Source: Calendula officinalis (lineage: Eukaryota; Streptophyta; Magnoliopsida; Asterales; Asteraceae). From it: a stretch of 64,000 nt of DNA. The stretch covers positions 77,014,372 through 77,078,371 of the forward strand of contig OY970824.1 of assembly GCA_963853835.1 (NCBI GenBank), in the 5' to 3' direction. The notes under the pieces are model-generated. The model had not been told where the DNA came from. It was given only the letters and a program-made list of their open reading frames with translations, and did no database searches. Positions 1-11,756 of this stretch are shown one piece after another; the first letter of the stretch is position 1, and every line of letters starts with the position of its first letter. Both the position numbers and the translations under genes were made by a program.

Positions 1-716
1 GTGTTTTAAAGATTAAAACTTTTTGTTGTTCTTAAAAATCGTAGATCTAGAACCAATATGCTCTGATACCACTTGTCAGGATCGATTAACTATGAAGAGT
101 TAATAAACACCTTTAGATCTAATTGATAATAGAAGTTGCAGCGGATCAACACTATATCAATATATTAAGAACAATAAACTGTAAGAACAATATGTGAGAA
201 TATTAAGAACACAGTTTCACAAAAAGCTTCAATGTATATTATCGATTAACAATACACACGTACGTTTACAATTCGTAAGGAACAATTTATAATAGTCCTT
301 GAAGCCTAACTATTTACCCTAGTTATTCTAGGACTTGATTTACATTCGAATTATAAAAAGATATACATTGAATTACATTCTATAACTAATTCTGCGAAGA
401 TCTCGGACTTGATATGTTCCATAAACGTATATCAGTAGTAATACCCATCACCAGTAGTAAATATGTAACGTCAGTAGTAAGTCTGGTGATCAGTAGCAAG
501 TCCAGATACAACGTCAGTAGTAACTACTAAGATCAGTAGTATCTTCAATATGTGCCTTTGATCAGTAGTAACTATAAGTTATAGTCTTCACCAGTATCAA
601 CTCATCAGTAGTAAGTTTCTGCCCCATCAGTAACAATCATAGTAGTTACCAGTAGTAACCATGATCAGTACTAACTGCAGCATCAGTATTAAGTTGACCT
701 GTGATTTACTCCAACA
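1..716 (-). mobile_element. Partial copia (Sirevirus-like) element, cut by window start
   Basis: Read on the minus strand, this is the 5' end of an LTR retrotransposon whose interior continues left of the window. The LTR occupies 74-716 (643 bp), starting TGTCAGGATCG and ending CTCCAACA on the plus strand. Next to it, at 60-71, lies the complement of a tRNA-iMet primer-binding site (GCTCTGATACCA). The LTR ends and the PBS flank resemble those of the complete element at 4070-15116, but the LTR is longer and clearly diverged, so it is a related subfamily and not a recent copy. It contains about a dozen CAGTAGTAA-type motifs. The second LTR and the target duplication cannot be seen here. Confidence 0.85.
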
Positions 717-3700
717 TTTTGTTCTTATTCTTTTCAGTAATAAGATAGAGTATATTTTTGTATGTTTTTCAGTTCTTACATTTCGATCCTTAGTTTGTAT
801 GTTTTTCGGTTTTCAAAAATTTGGATCAGATCGGTAGTGTATAATTTATTAGCATTACCAAACCAAAAATTTCATTTCTGTTGTTATATTTTTGTTACTG
901 GTAGGAAGTTGCTGCTAAGTGCTAACCAAAAGAAAACATCCCTAATTATATTATTACCATAATGTATTGTGCCTGCTAGTGATCCAAAAAAATTGCTCCA
1001 AAAATGTTAATGTCTACTCTTATTATTGGTATCTTGTTGCCCAAAAATATCATAACTTTGATTTCCTGGTTAAGTTTGATCTGGAACTGAAACCACATGA
1101 TCCAAAACCAGATCGGTGTTCTTCTTTTTGGTCTGATCTTCGATCCTAGAAATTAACATGTGTTTGGTCCGTGTTAATATTCGGTCTAGATTAGTCTAGG
1201 CTGGTCCGGGCCAAACCCTCCCCCTAATAGTAAGATTTATAATATTACAAATATTTGTTGGTTAAGGGGATATTATACAAGTTAAAGAGAGAATATAGGA
1301 AGGACTCGGTAAGTTATTTAAAGAAGTTGAATTTTAAATATTGTGTTAATTAATATAACAAATAACTTGAAAGGAGAATATATGTATTTTTAAAATCAAG
1401 TTGCAACTAGAAAGAAAGAAAGAAAGGTAGCTTTAGTTTAAGTATAAAGTAAATTAAAGTTGAAAATGGACATGAAGTGATTGACAAAATGAAATTAACA
1501 AGATTATCATTAACAAAGCTTGATTAGTACTAATTAATTAGTTAATTAATATACCTGATTATGGTAATATAGTGTTCACGTGGTCATCGTTGGTGTTGTC
1601 ATATCTATGTTGTTACAATTCTTTCTATTTAATTAATTATTTTAAGAACATATTAACTTTTATTTAATGTTCTATTTCTATCCATATGATATTTTATATT
1701 TGTTCTTGTCGAATGCCGAATACTCCATGTGATTTCTATAATAAGTTTAACATTTTGTTCGCAGACTAATATGGTTGGATCCCATCGTTTATACGAAGTA
1801 GTAAACTCATTTATACAAACTTGTTAGTAAATACATATTTTTAGATATCTTAATTCAATAGAATAATGTGTTGCTTTCACGCGAGAAACACAAGAACTAT
1901 ACAAAAAAGTATTAACTCATATTTTAAAATTTGTTTATACATGAATGTTTGTAAATATCCATCAATGAATAAAGAAAGAAAAAAAAAACTATTAATTACG
2001 TATATATATATTTTGTGTTCATTTATGAAGTAATTTCTTGTTCACCAATGAATAAAAAAAATTCATATACTTAAGGTCTTAATTTTTTATGTTAAAATTT
2101 CTTTTGCCATATTTATATATCTACTAAACTATATTCATAGATAAAATTTAAAATCTATAAATTAACTCTTTTTTTAATAGTACTCGCAGTTCCAATAAAA
2201 AATATAGTTTTCACATAAACATCGTAATACTATAGTTTTCACATGAATCTTATTCATTGAATAATAACTCATGATTACAAAAGTTATCAAAATTGAAGTG
2301 ATTCATTAGAACAATATTAGCCATATATGCTATATACACATACTATTCCATGGTCTTTTCAAATCAGTATAGAATGTAGATCAATACGAGAATGTATTAA
2401 TTAATGAATAACACACATAAAGCTAATTTTGAATACTTTTTGTGACTTCTAAGACATAAACCAGTCAAACTTTACAATATTTCTCCACGAAGACTTGTGC
2501 TTTTAAATTCTTTTCAATGACACAATATTCTACACGTTTAACTTTTTAAAATATTTTTTTAACAAATTATGATCTACTAGATTATTAACATGTGGATATT
2601 TTTAATATTAGTCAATGAAATTTAGATTAAATATCAGTTAACGTTAAATGATAGCGCATAATAAAATAAATATAGTGAAACATATTACATATTAACTATT
2701 GCGACTGAAGAGTTGACAAATATATACAAATAATGAAAAATATGAAAAGATGTTAATTGTTAAAATTAAAATTAATTTGAAAATCAACTTTCAAATAATA
2801 TTGAAAATGTGATTTTAATGGTAAGAAGTTTATAGCTGTAACATTTTAAAACGCGATTTTAATAATAAGAAGTTTATAGTTGTAACATTTAAAGAGTTCA
2901 GTAATATATTGTTAAGTTAAATATTATATTATGAGGTTTTAAAATAATATTGAGAAATAGATAAATATACTTAATTGATAAAATGAGAAAATTAGACATG
3001 AATTTAGGGTGAAGTAATTAAGTTAATTGAATAACAAGTGACAAAACTTTCATAGGTGTCCTAAACTTTTCTTAATCCTATTTTTAGTCCTTAATTGTTT
3101 TATATTTTGGTTAACGCTCAATTAGTGCTTAGCATGCAGTCATGCACCCACTTGAAACAAAATTATGAGAAAAAAGGAAAATAAATAATTCTATGGTTGT
3201 TTTTATTATCTTAAAGTTTTCTGAGTTCATTCTTTAGTTTTGAACCAATAATTTAGTACTTTTCTTTTAAGTTTGACATACTTATATTTCAAAGAAGGTA
3301 AACGGTAAACCGAACAAAAGAGCTATGTTTTACGGATTTCTACATCTTGATATCAACTTCCTCAATAAAATGTCATAAACGGTCATTTACAAATTGTACA
3401 CCGGCTTTTATAGCGATTGGTTCACATATCATTAAAAAGTAAAATTATATAAAAAAAAATATTTGACGTGTTTAAGACTAAAATTACTAATTTAAAGTTT
3501 GAATCATGTTCACTGTATGGTTTGGGACCAAATTGGTTTGATACATCTAATGTTAGATACGATAAAAATTACAATAATAATTGCTACAAGACGATATTGT
3601 ATTAGTATTGTGACTTTGAACCTAAAAAAATATGATCCAATACTGATGAGAGTTTGAGATTTTTCTGTAGTGAAAGTTTCAAGTTCAAACACGCACACAT

Positions 3701-4069
3701 CAACATTAGAGCTAGCCTTCAGCCATGCACCTATTCCTCCAGTGCAAACACTCTGGTGAGATCGAGAAAGAAGAAATTTTAAAGAAATAGGTCATGTGTT
3801 CGATCCATAGGATCGCCCTACTCCCCAGGTTTACCCATAGAGAACAACTGAACATTGTATGTGGCTGGTCCTTGGAAAAGGGTTAGTTGGTGTCTACGGA
3901 CACATGGGTCAGGATTTCTCCATCGTTCTAAATCTTTTGGAGTGTTATCGACTTTGAGCAGTCAATGTTTTTCAAGGGGAAATGTTATATAGTAGTATCG
4001 AGGAGCATGTGTTCGTACTTTGCGACAAGTATGCAAAGATACATATCATTTTTATAAAGTAAAGTATTC
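717..4069. other. AT-rich intergenic region, no gene recognised
   Basis: No convincing coding region. Positions about 1060-1230 share phrases with 46830-46950 (both contain GGTCTGATCTTC and a CGGTCCGGG.CAAAC stretch), so a degraded dispersed repeat is present. Positions about 3700-3960 contain a tRNA-promoter-like B-box (GTGTTCGATCC near 3797) and could be a decayed SINE, but no clear ends were found. The rest is AT-rich DNA with short ORFs of no recognisable content. Confidence 0.5.
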
Positions 4070-4591
4070 TGTCAAGATCGATTAACCAAACAGTTAATAA
4101 ACACAATGATCTACTCAACAACAGAAGTTACAGCGGATTAACACTATGTTGATTCAATCAAGAACAATAAACTGTAAATATTATAAGAATTATCAAGAAC
4201 ACAGTTATCACAAAAGCTTCAATGTATATTGATTGATCGAATAACAATACACACGTATGTTTACAATTCATAAGGAACTATATATAATAGTCATTGAAGC
4301 CTAACTATTTACCCTAGTTATTCTAGGATACGATTACAATCAAATTACAAAAGATATTAATTCTAAACAAACTATACTAAGATCTCGGACTCGATAAACT
4401 CCATAAATAAGCGTATCAGTAGTAAACTTCATCGAGCAGTAGTAATCTTGAACGTCAGTAATAAACACGAGATCAGTAGTAAGTTGTATTTCTGCCCCAT
4501 CAGTACTAACTCTTGTAAGCAGCATCAAGTCTTGGTCAGTACTAACTGCAGCATCAGTAATATATCTACATCAGTAATATATATCCCAACA
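4070..4591 (-). repeat. 3' LTR of the Sirevirus-type element
   Basis: Plus-strand ends are TGTCAAGATCG...CCCAACA, matching 14595-15116 over the full 522 bp with six substitutions and no indel. It contains a run of CAGTAGTAA, CAGTAATAA and CAGTACTAA motifs between about 4425 and 4580. Confidence 0.95.
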
Positions 4592-4606
4592 ATCTCCCCC
4601 TAAACT
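4592..4606 (-). other. Polypurine tract (PPT)
   Basis: On the minus strand AAGTTTAGGGGGAGAT lies directly next to the 3' LTR (TGTTGGGATATAT). This is the usual place for the plus-strand primer, and the sequence resembles Sirevirus PPTs. Confidence 0.85.
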
Positions 4607-4623
4607 TGTTAATTCAGTTTGAA

Positions 4624-6171
4624 TTAATCAAGTTTCTTTCTTTTCTCTTCTTCTTCTTCTCTTTCCTTTTTCTCTCTTCCTTCTTTCTCTCTTAATGCTT
4701 TCAATCTTCTTTGTTCATCCACATATGCTTTATTTTTATTAAACAATTGTCTGTATTTCTCTGTATACATATTTGGATCATTAGGTCTTACAAATGCACA
4801 GCATACAATTTGATACAGAGTCTTTGATGAGTGATTGTAGTCTCTTTCAATTAAATACAGCTCACATCTTCTGTTAGTTCTTTCAAAGAAGTACATATTA
4901 ACTGTAGGAAGAACATTCCAAGCAAAGAGATTATCTTCACTTTCAATCTTTTCTTTATACTTCTCTGGATGGAATACAGCATCAAACATTTCAGTTAAGT
5001 ATCCAGCTCCAGAGTTTTTCCAACTTTTATTTTTCATTCTAGGGTTTCCAATTTCCAATATAGCAAGAACATCACTTCTGTTAAATGAGAATAATATAGG
5101 TTTCCATGCTTTAAATTTCTGAACACTTTTGTCTTTTCTTATAATTTCATGAATTCCTTGATTTTCTCTCCAGTTTAAAATTGAATTGTCTTGTTGTATT
5201 GGTTGTGGATCTTCTAAAATTTGGGGAGTTTGTTTTAGTTTCTTTGTAGTTGAATCATCATCTTCTGTAATTTTCCTTTTCTTTGAACCTTGCTCTGAAG
5301 ATTCACCAACTACAATTTTTCTGTTTAGCACAATATTGGGATCAATTTTTGTTATGTTTGAAGGTTCAACTGCTTGTACACCTTCATTCAATTGTTTCTT
5401 TTTCTCAGTGCAATACCTTTCAACTAGTGTAATAATTTTCATTCTTCCAAAGGATTTTGCACTGTGACCTCTTGACTTAAGATATTCAACCATCATACTT
5501 TTCTCTTCATCAAATGGTTGAGGCATGTCAATCTTGCATCTTTTGCATTCATCAATTTGTTCCTCAAGAAGTTCCAGTCTTTCTTCTTCATATTTCCTTA
5601 TTTTGTCAAGTTCTTCTTGTTGACCTTCTAGAAGAAATTCTTCAATTTCTTGAATTGCTTCAGCTGCAGATTGTTCTTGTTGAGCCTTCTTCTTGTTCTC
5701 AAGTTCAAGAGTTTTGGCACATTTTCTGTGGTACCTCATTCTCTTGAATTTCCAATGTGATTGTTTCAAAGGCCTGACTAAATTCATCTTGTTCACCATA
5801 TAGTGACCAAGAGCTCTGTGTGGATAGTCATCATCAAACTTTTCTTTGCCTTTACCTATGCACTGAGGTGGAGGTGTGTACTTCATATCTGGTACCTCGT
5901 TTATTTGTAGTTTTAGTGCAAAGGTCTTTACTTTCTTCTTTTCTAAGATCTTTGGGTGAGGAGGTAATTCACATTCATCAACCTCTTCCCAATTTACATT
6001 TGCATCAAAGTCTGGAACAATTAATTCTGTTGTTGTTGCTGGTGTTGTGGTTACTACTGGTGAATCAGTAGTAACTGGTACTTCTGTTGTTGCTGTTACA
6101 GACTCAGTAGTAACCAATGTAGTTACTACTGGTATTAAGATTTGAAGGTTAAAGGGTCTGTAAAGTACCAT
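4624..6171 (-). CDS. Sirevirus ORF2, C-terminal part (515 aa)
   Basis: This open frame lies downstream of pol in the Sirevirus-type element. Residues about 14-50 are very rich in threonine (VTTD, VTTT, ATTTE) because the DNA there consists of the GTTACTACTGA motif that is scattered through the element. Residues about 155-235 form a charged, probably coiled-coil stretch rich in E, K and Q. The C-terminus is another E/K/R-rich helix. I see no signal peptide or convincing membrane segment, so an envelope role, sometimes suggested for the ORF in this position, has no support here. It probably continues the 6343-7635 frame after a break. Function unknown. Confidence 0.7.
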   Translation of the reverse strand: MVLYRPFNLQILIPVVTTLVTTESVTATTEVPVTTDSPVVTTTPATTTELIVPDFDANVNWEEVDECELPPHPKILEKKKVKTFALKLQINEVPDMKYTPPPQCIGKGKEKFDDDYPHRALGHYMVNKMNLVRPLKQSHWKFKRMRYHRKCAKTLELENKKKAQQEQSAAEAIQEIEEFLLEGQQEELDKIRKYEEERLELLEEQIDECKRCKIDMPQPFDEEKSMMVEYLKSRGHSAKSFGRMKIITLVERYCTEKKKQLNEGVQAVEPSNITKIDPNIVLNRKIVVGESSEQGSKKRKITEDDDSTTKKLKQTPQILEDPQPIQQDNSILNWRENQGIHEIIRKDKSVQKFKAWKPILFSFNRSDVLAILEIGNPRMKNKSWKNSGAGYLTEMFDAVFHPEKYKEKIESEDNLFAWNVLPTVNMYFFERTNRRCELYLIERDYNHSSKTLYQIVCCAFVRPNDPNMYTEKYRQLFNKNKAYVDEQRRLKALREKEGREKKEREEEEEKRKKLD

Positions 6172-6342
6172 TTATAGAGTAGAGGGGTCTGCTACTGGTG
6201 AAGGAGTTATTACTGATGTTGCTTCTTGTGTTTCTTCTTCAGTTGGATCAGTAATAATCACTTCAGTCGTTTGAATGATTTCAGTAGTATCCATGGGATC
6301 AGTAGTACCCATGACTTCAGTAGCAATTTGAGAAGGTACTTG

Positions 6343-7635
6343 TTAAGCTGTTGGAGACTGTTGTGCAGACACAAATACATCTCCCATACTTTTGACTCCT
6401 CTTTCAAAGTCTTCATCACTTTGACCTGTTTCACCATGAGCTTCTTTGAGATTTAAGAGGGAGGCTGCTGCTGCTGCTGCAATAGATGTATCAATCATCT
6501 CTTGAATTTGATTTTTCTCCCCCTTAGTGATCTCAACCTGTTGTGGATCACTAATAACAACCTTCTTCTTCAATTTTCTGATTATTGAAGTTTGTCTGTG
6601 AAGCCTTTGATCCATTCTTTGCATCCTTTTGTTCAGAACATTGATGTAATGCTTCATATAGCTCATGGTCTTTCCTTGATTGTTGATGAGTGTATGGCAA
6701 TTTTGTACAGTGGTTTCAAGGTTTTCCATCCTATCCATTAATTCAAGTTGTTGCATAGTACCCTCAGTCCTTCTAGGAACATCATCGGGTTGGGTTGGTA
6801 CATTGGCTTTAAGGGTTTCCATCCTTTCCATCAATTCAGTTTGTTTCATGCTTCCCTCATCACTGCTTGGTGATTCATTGGGAGTTTTAGATACTCTCTT
6901 CTTCCTAGAAGAAGCAGTAGTATCTCCCCTTGTGGTTTCTTGGCACCGGGGTCCTTTAAGTGCTTCCTCAAATGATGAGTCGTCACTTAAAGTTGCCGAG
7001 GTCTGGGTCCTAATGATGTTCTCACTAGCCTGTGCACCAACCTTTGGTGCATCAGTAGTGAGAGCCCTTTCCTCATGACTTCTCTCCTCCTTGGAAGTCA
7101 ACTCTTGGAGTCTGGGGTCTGACTCAACTGGTCCCCTGGTGTCCTTTTTAGAAATTCTTTTCCTTTTATATTTGGAAGTAATAATTTGGCTTTTGGGTAG
7201 GTTTACCAAAGAGTGAAGAGTAGCACTCTGAGGTTCTATTACATGTTCCTGGGACACATTCAGGACATCTTGAGGTGAGGTTGTTTGAGTGGCTACTGGG
7301 GATTGTATTTGGGCTGCAATATTTGGTGATGGAGTGGGTTGGGGTTTAATGGGGTGACTTGAATCTTCTCCAGTTGGGGGATGATCATGGATCATGTTTG
7401 AAAATAAAGGAGTTATTTTACCAGAAAATTTGAATAACCTTCTCATGTTTGAAAAAACCTTTTTGTTAAGAGAAGGTGCAGTGTAAATTTCTTTTGGTTT
7501 AGTGAGATCTGGGATCTCACAATTTAAAATATGTGCAATAAATCTGGGATACATTAAAAATTTAGAGGATGATAGATTTCCAATAATACCATCAAAAATC
7601 ATTTTTGAAAAATTGAATAATTGGTATGTGCTCAA
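6343..7635 (-). CDS. Sirevirus ORF2, middle part (430 aa)
   Basis: It starts MSTYQLFNFSKMIFDGIIGN and includes FLMYPRFIAHIL. From memory, similar text recurs in hypothetical and retrotransposon proteins of Asteraceae. The first 85 residues look folded. A long Ser/Thr/Pro/Gln-rich disordered part follows (residues about 90-240). Then come two copies of a motif resembling KQTELMERMETLKANV and QQLELMDRMENLETTV, consistent with a coiled coil. It lies between the pol end and the 4624-6171 frame, and a frame break separates it from each neighbour. The product is unknown. Confidence 0.65.
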   Translation of the reverse strand: MSTYQLFNFSKMIFDGIIGNLSSSKFLMYPRFIAHILNCEIPDLTKPKEIYTAPSLNKKVFSNMRRLFKFSGKITPLFSNMIHDHPPTGEDSSHPIKPQPTPSPNIAAQIQSPVATQTTSPQDVLNVSQEHVIEPQSATLHSLVNLPKSQIITSKYKRKRISKKDTRGPVESDPRLQELTSKEERSHEERALTTDAPKVGAQASENIIRTQTSATLSDDSSFEEALKGPRCQETTRGDTTASSRKKRVSKTPNESPSSDEGSMKQTELMERMETLKANVPTQPDDVPRRTEGTMQQLELMDRMENLETTVQNCHTLINNQGKTMSYMKHYINVLNKRMQRMDQRLHRQTSIIRKLKKKVVISDPQQVEITKGEKNQIQEMIDTSIAAAAAASLLNLKEAHGETGQSDEDFERGVKSMGDVFVSAQQSPTA

Positions 7636-7958
7636 ACAAACAACAGCAGAGGCTGTTGACTTGTTGAATTCATTCCAAGTGTTCTTTTTAGGAGAGATGC
7701 AGTGTTGAATAGTATGAACTAGAAATTTCCATTGGGAGAAAGAAGCCCCTTTTGAAAAGTAACAATGTTTTGCTTTCCTTCATACCCCATTTTTATTAAA
7801 TTTTCAACAAGCTCCTCCTTAGAGAGTAGAGATATACCTGATTCATCATGAAGTTGTAGATGTTGTCTGATAGTTTGTTCTGTTATGAAAATTGTTTTTC
7901 CATCTACTGTTGATTTGATTTTTGATATATCCCCTTCTTTGATGTGTTCTACAGATTC

Positions 7959-8240
7959 CTAAAATTGAACAATATGTCTCTCATAGATTGTAGGTTGGAT
8001 TGTGAGAGCATATTTAATTGATGATTGTTTTAAAAACATCACAATTTCTCTAAAATCTTTGGTTCCATCTGGATTCTTTAAAAAAGCAATCATATTGTGG
8101 AATTCACAATATTGAAGATCTGTTTGAACAGCAACTGGTTTGATCATTGCCATTTTTAATAGAATTTTGAGATTGAGAGAGTTCGTTTGTGAGTTGTAGA
8201 ATCGAATTGAGGTTGTTACTGGTTTTAGGGTTTTGATCAA
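7959..8240 (-). CDS. Sirevirus ORF2, N-terminal part (93 aa)
   Basis: The open frame includes ALTIQPTIYERHIVQF, a phrase I associate with the start of the extra ORF in Asteraceae copia elements. It probably begins at the internal Met in LLKMAMIKPVAVQTD. It ends at a stop just before the region leading to 6343-7635, so ORF2 is split into at least three frames in this copy. The interval 8241-8606 is a non-coding spacer between pol and ORF2 with several CAGTAGTAA motifs. Confidence 0.55.
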   Translation of the reverse strand: MIKTLKPVTTSIRFYNSQTNSLNLKILLKMAMIKPVAVQTDLQYCEFHNMIAFLKNPDGTKDFREIVMFLKQSSIKYALTIQPTIYERHIVQF

Positions 8241-8606
8241 GATTGCCGACTTAAGGGTTTATAGTGGGTTTTAGCAGATCGAGGTTTGGATAATGTAAGA
8301 TTAACCGACTTCTGTTATTTATAGTTTTCGAAATTAACCTGCAAAAAGTCACAAATACCCATCGAATCATAGCATAACGGCTATTTCCATGGGGTTAGTT
8401 TGGTAATTTTATCGTTTTTAAGAGTAAACCGCCGATCAGTAGTAACTAAGTATCAGTAGTAACAAACGTCAGTAGTAATTGAGACTTTAATGCTTTAAAG
8501 GCTGATCAGTAGTAACTAGAAATTACTATCAGTAATAAATAGATAATCAGGAGAAAAAATTTTAATAACTTAATTAATATTATACAAGAACTTTACATAT
8601 GAGATT

Positions 8607-10247
8607 TTATGAGATTTTAATATATATAAAAATCATTCCAATACTGTTAACTAAAAAGTTAAATCTTCCTACATCAAATGCTTTTGTAAAAAGATCTGCT
8701 AGTTGATTATCATCATGAATTTTAACCACTTTAATTAATTTCTTTTCATTACAATCTCTTATAAAATGGAATCTGATTTCTATATGTTTGGTTTTTGAAT
8801 GTTTTACTGGATTGTTCACAATACTGATTGCACTTTGATTGTCTATAAAAATAGGAGTTTTAAGAATAGACTTACCAAAGTCCATGAGTTGATTTTGAAT
8901 CCATAGAACTTGAGCACAACATGCAGATGCAGCTACATACTCTGCTTCTGCAGAAGATGTTGAAACATTTGTTTGCTTCTTGCATTGCCATGACACAAGT
9001 CTTGATCCAAAGAATTGACATCCACCAGTAGTTGACTTTCTATCCAAGCATTCACCACCATAGTCACTATTTGTGTATGCTGTAAGTTCAAAAGGTGAGT
9101 CATGTGGATACCAAAGACCTAGTGATGGTTTCCCTTTCAAGTATCTAAAGATTCTTTTGACTGCTTGCAAGTGTAGTTCCTTTGGTTTTGCTTGATACCT
9201 GGCACACACACAAACACTATACATAATATCAGGTCTAGATGCAGTTAAATACATTAAAGAACCTATCATTGATCTATACAAGTGTTCATCTACATCCTCC
9301 CCCTCAATGTCAGGATGTATGTGTTTATGTGTTTCCATAGGTGTGCTTGCACTTTTGCAGTCTTTCATTGAAAACTTTTCTAATATGTCTTTGACATATT
9401 TTGATTGATTGATCAAAATACCATCTAGTTTTTGATTAACTTGGAGTCCAAGAAAGAAGTTCATTGGACCCATTGAGCTCATCTTGAATTTGATCTGCAT
9501 AAGTTCTTCAAATTCTTTGCACAGTTGATCATTTGTTGATCCAAAGATAATATCATCTACATATATTTGAACAAGTAGTATGTCATCTTTGACCTTCTTG
9601 GTGAATAGAGTCTTGTCAATGGCACCTCTTTGAATTTTGTTCTTTAACAGGTATGATGATAGTGTGTCATACCAAGCTCTTGGTGCTTGATGCAGACCAT
9701 AAAGAGCTTTATCTAGCTTGAACACATAATCATCATGTTCAGGATCTTCAAATCCTGGAGGTTGACAAACATAGACTTCTTCTTCTATTTTTCCACAAAG
9801 GAATGCACTTTTTACATCCATTTGATAGACTTTGAACCTTTTGAATGATGCATATGCCAAAAATATTCTGATTGCTTCAATCCTTGCTACAGGAGCATAT
9901 ACTTCATCATAGTCTATTCCTTCTTCTTGAGTGTATCCTTGAGCTACAAGTCTTGCTTTGTTTTTGATCACTATTCCTCTTTCATCTTTCTTATTTCTGA
10001 AGATCCATCTGGTTCCAATGGCTCTTTTTCCTTTTGGAAGAGGTACTAGTGTCCAAACAGCTTGTAATTTGAACTGAAGAAGTTCTTCTTGCATTGCTTC
10101 AATCCAATTTGAATCTTTCATTGCTTGTTTGATATTTTTAGGTTCATCCTGAGATAGAAAACATGCAAACAAACATTCATTAGATATTAGACTTATATTA
10201 CTAGTATTATTGTTTAAACTTGAGTTAAATTTGCTTCTTGTCTGCAT
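8607..10247 (-). CDS. Copia pol: reverse transcriptase and RNase H
   Basis: 546 aa from the first Met; the same frame stays open further upstream through an Asn/Ser/Glu-rich linker to about 10940. RT signatures in order are WIEAMQEEL, GTRWIFRNKKDE, ARLVAQGYTQ, DYDEVYAPVARIE, YQMDVKSAFLCG, LYGLHQAPRAWY and the catalytic YVDD in QIYVDDIIFGST. RNase H follows with SSAEAEYVAASACC and KHIEIRFHFIRD. These are standard copia RT-RH motifs and this part looks intact. It copies the element's RNA into DNA in virus-like particles. The C-terminal end (DVGRFNFLVNSIGM) is typical of the family. Confidence 0.93.
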   Translation of the reverse strand: MQTRSKFNSSLNNNTSNISLISNECLFACFLSQDEPKNIKQAMKDSNWIEAMQEELLQFKLQAVWTLVPLPKGKRAIGTRWIFRNKKDERGIVIKNKARLVAQGYTQEEGIDYDEVYAPVARIEAIRIFLAYASFKRFKVYQMDVKSAFLCGKIEEEVYVCQPPGFEDPEHDDYVFKLDKALYGLHQAPRAWYDTLSSYLLKNKIQRGAIDKTLFTKKVKDDILLVQIYVDDIIFGSTNDQLCKEFEELMQIKFKMSSMGPMNFFLGLQVNQKLDGILINQSKYVKDILEKFSMKDCKSASTPMETHKHIHPDIEGEDVDEHLYRSMIGSLMYLTASRPDIMYSVCVCARYQAKPKELHLQAVKRIFRYLKGKPSLGLWYPHDSPFELTAYTNSDYGGECLDRKSTTGGCQFFGSRLVSWQCKKQTNVSTSSAEAEYVAASACCAQVLWIQNQLMDFGKSILKTPIFIDNQSAISIVNNPVKHSKTKHIEIRFHFIRDCNEKKLIKVVKIHDDNQLADLFTKAFDVGRFNFLVNSIGMIFIYIKIS

Positions 10248-10943
10248 ATTTGAGTTGACATCACTTAGAACAAGGTCTAAAGGATGATTCTTTTGAGCTC
10301 TAGAATTGGAAGCTTTGTCAATAACTATTTGACTGTCAAGATTTGATTCATTGGATTCAGGAACTTGAGCATCTGTCCAGTTTTCTTCTTGGTCTTCTTG
10401 ATTTTCTTCATTGATATTGTTTTCAATAACCTCATTGTTGAAGTCAAGTGTTTGTGAGTTATTACTGATATCAGTATTATTTCTTGCAGCATCATCATTT
10501 AGGGTTTCTGAGTTACTACTTGTGTCAGTATCATTTCTTGTTTCTTCAAGATTTTGATTTTCTGAGTTGTTACTGACATCAGTATTTTCTATATTATCAG
10601 AGTTGTTACTGTTTTTAGTATTAACTATAGGATCAGTATCAACAATGATATATTGCAGAGAATTATGACTTCCATTAAGTGATGATGAACCTTCTTTAGT
10701 TGGTTGATTGTTTGAGTCACCTGCATTAAAGTTAAAATTGAAATCAAGAGATTTTGTTAGTGAGTCAATATTAAACAGCCAATCTGGACCATTTCCTTTT
10801 TCATTTGCAAGATTTTCATTAATGGATACATCAGCACTTTCTTCAATAATCCTTAATCTTTTGTTGAATACTCTGTATGCTTTGCTTTGAGTTGAGTATC
10901 CTACAAAGATTCCATCATCTGCTTTGCAGTCAAACTTACCAAT

Positions 10944-11756
10944 TTACTCTCTTGTAATTAAGATAGTGCATGGACAACCAAATGATTTTAAAAAGCTTAT
11001 TGAAGGTTTTCTTTTGTTGAAAAGTTCATATGGTGTCTTAAGGTGTGGCTTGACTATTAATACTCTATTTTGCACATAACAAGCAGTATTAACAGCTTCA
11101 GCCCAAAAAGTTATTGGTAACTTTGCATCTGCAAGCATAGATCTTGCTGCTTCAATGATTGTTCTATTTCTTCTTTCAGCTCCACCATTTTGTTGAGGAG
11201 TTCTAGGAGAGCTGTACTGCCTGTCAATACCTTTAAGATCACAAAAAGAGATTAGATTTTTATTTTTAAATTCTGTGCCATTGTCACATCTAATGGCTTT
11301 CACTTTAAGATCTCTTGTATTTTCTAGTTTGATTATTAGATTCTTGATGATTTCACTTGTTTCATCTTTAGTCCTAAGAAAGAAAACCCACGTAAATCTA
11401 GAAAAATCATCAGTAATAACTAGACAGTATTGTTTCTTTCCTATACTCATTACATTTGTAGGACCAAATAAGTCCATGTGAAGTAGCTGCAATGGGTTAG
11501 AAATAGAGTTGATTAATTTGGACTTATGAGAAGTCTTGTGTTGCTTACCTTTTAGGCATGCAACACAATGATGATCACACATGAATTGTTTTTGTGGTAA
11601 ACCAATTACTAAATTCTTTTTGACCAAATTGTTCATGTTTTTAAAGTTTGTGTGACACATCCTTCTGTGCCATAATTCTGATTCATTTGTGTTTGCCTTG
11701 GATATAAAACAGTTGATTTCATTTGAAGAAATGATTTCTCCCCTATATCCAGGCAA
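10944..11756 (-). CDS. Copia pol: GAG-pre-integrase and integrase core
   Basis: A zinc-binding HHCC-type start (LWHRRMCH, then CDHHCVACLKGK) is followed by the integrase core. The catalytic triad is visible in LLHMDLFGPT, IRCDNGTEF and QQNGGAERRNRTIIEAARSM. The end, LKSFGCPCTILITRE, stops at a single in-frame TAA (about 10944-10946). The codons beyond it continue with normal post-integrase sequence (GKFDCKADDGIFVGYS), so the break is one nonsense mutation in pol rather than a gene end. The role is insertion of element cDNA into the genome. Confidence 0.92.
   Translation of the reverse strand: MPGYRGEIISSNEINCFISKANTNESELWHRRMCHTNFKNMNNLVKKNLVIGLPQKQFMCDHHCVACLKGKQHKTSHKSKLINSISNPLQLLHMDLFGPTNVMSIGKKQYCLVITDDFSRFTWVFFLRTKDETSEIIKNLIIKLENTRDLKVKAIRCDNGTEFKNKNLISFCDLKGIDRQYSSPRTPQQNGGAERRNRTIIEAARSMLADAKLPITFWAEAVNTACYVQNRVLIVKPHLKTPYELFNKRKPSISFLKSFGCPCTILITRE

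Noticed and set aside
4624..7635. Retroviral envelope gene after pol
   Set aside because: The position fits what has been called env-like in Sireviruses, but no signal peptide, membrane segment or glycoprotein-like feature is visible, so I call it ORF2 of unknown function.
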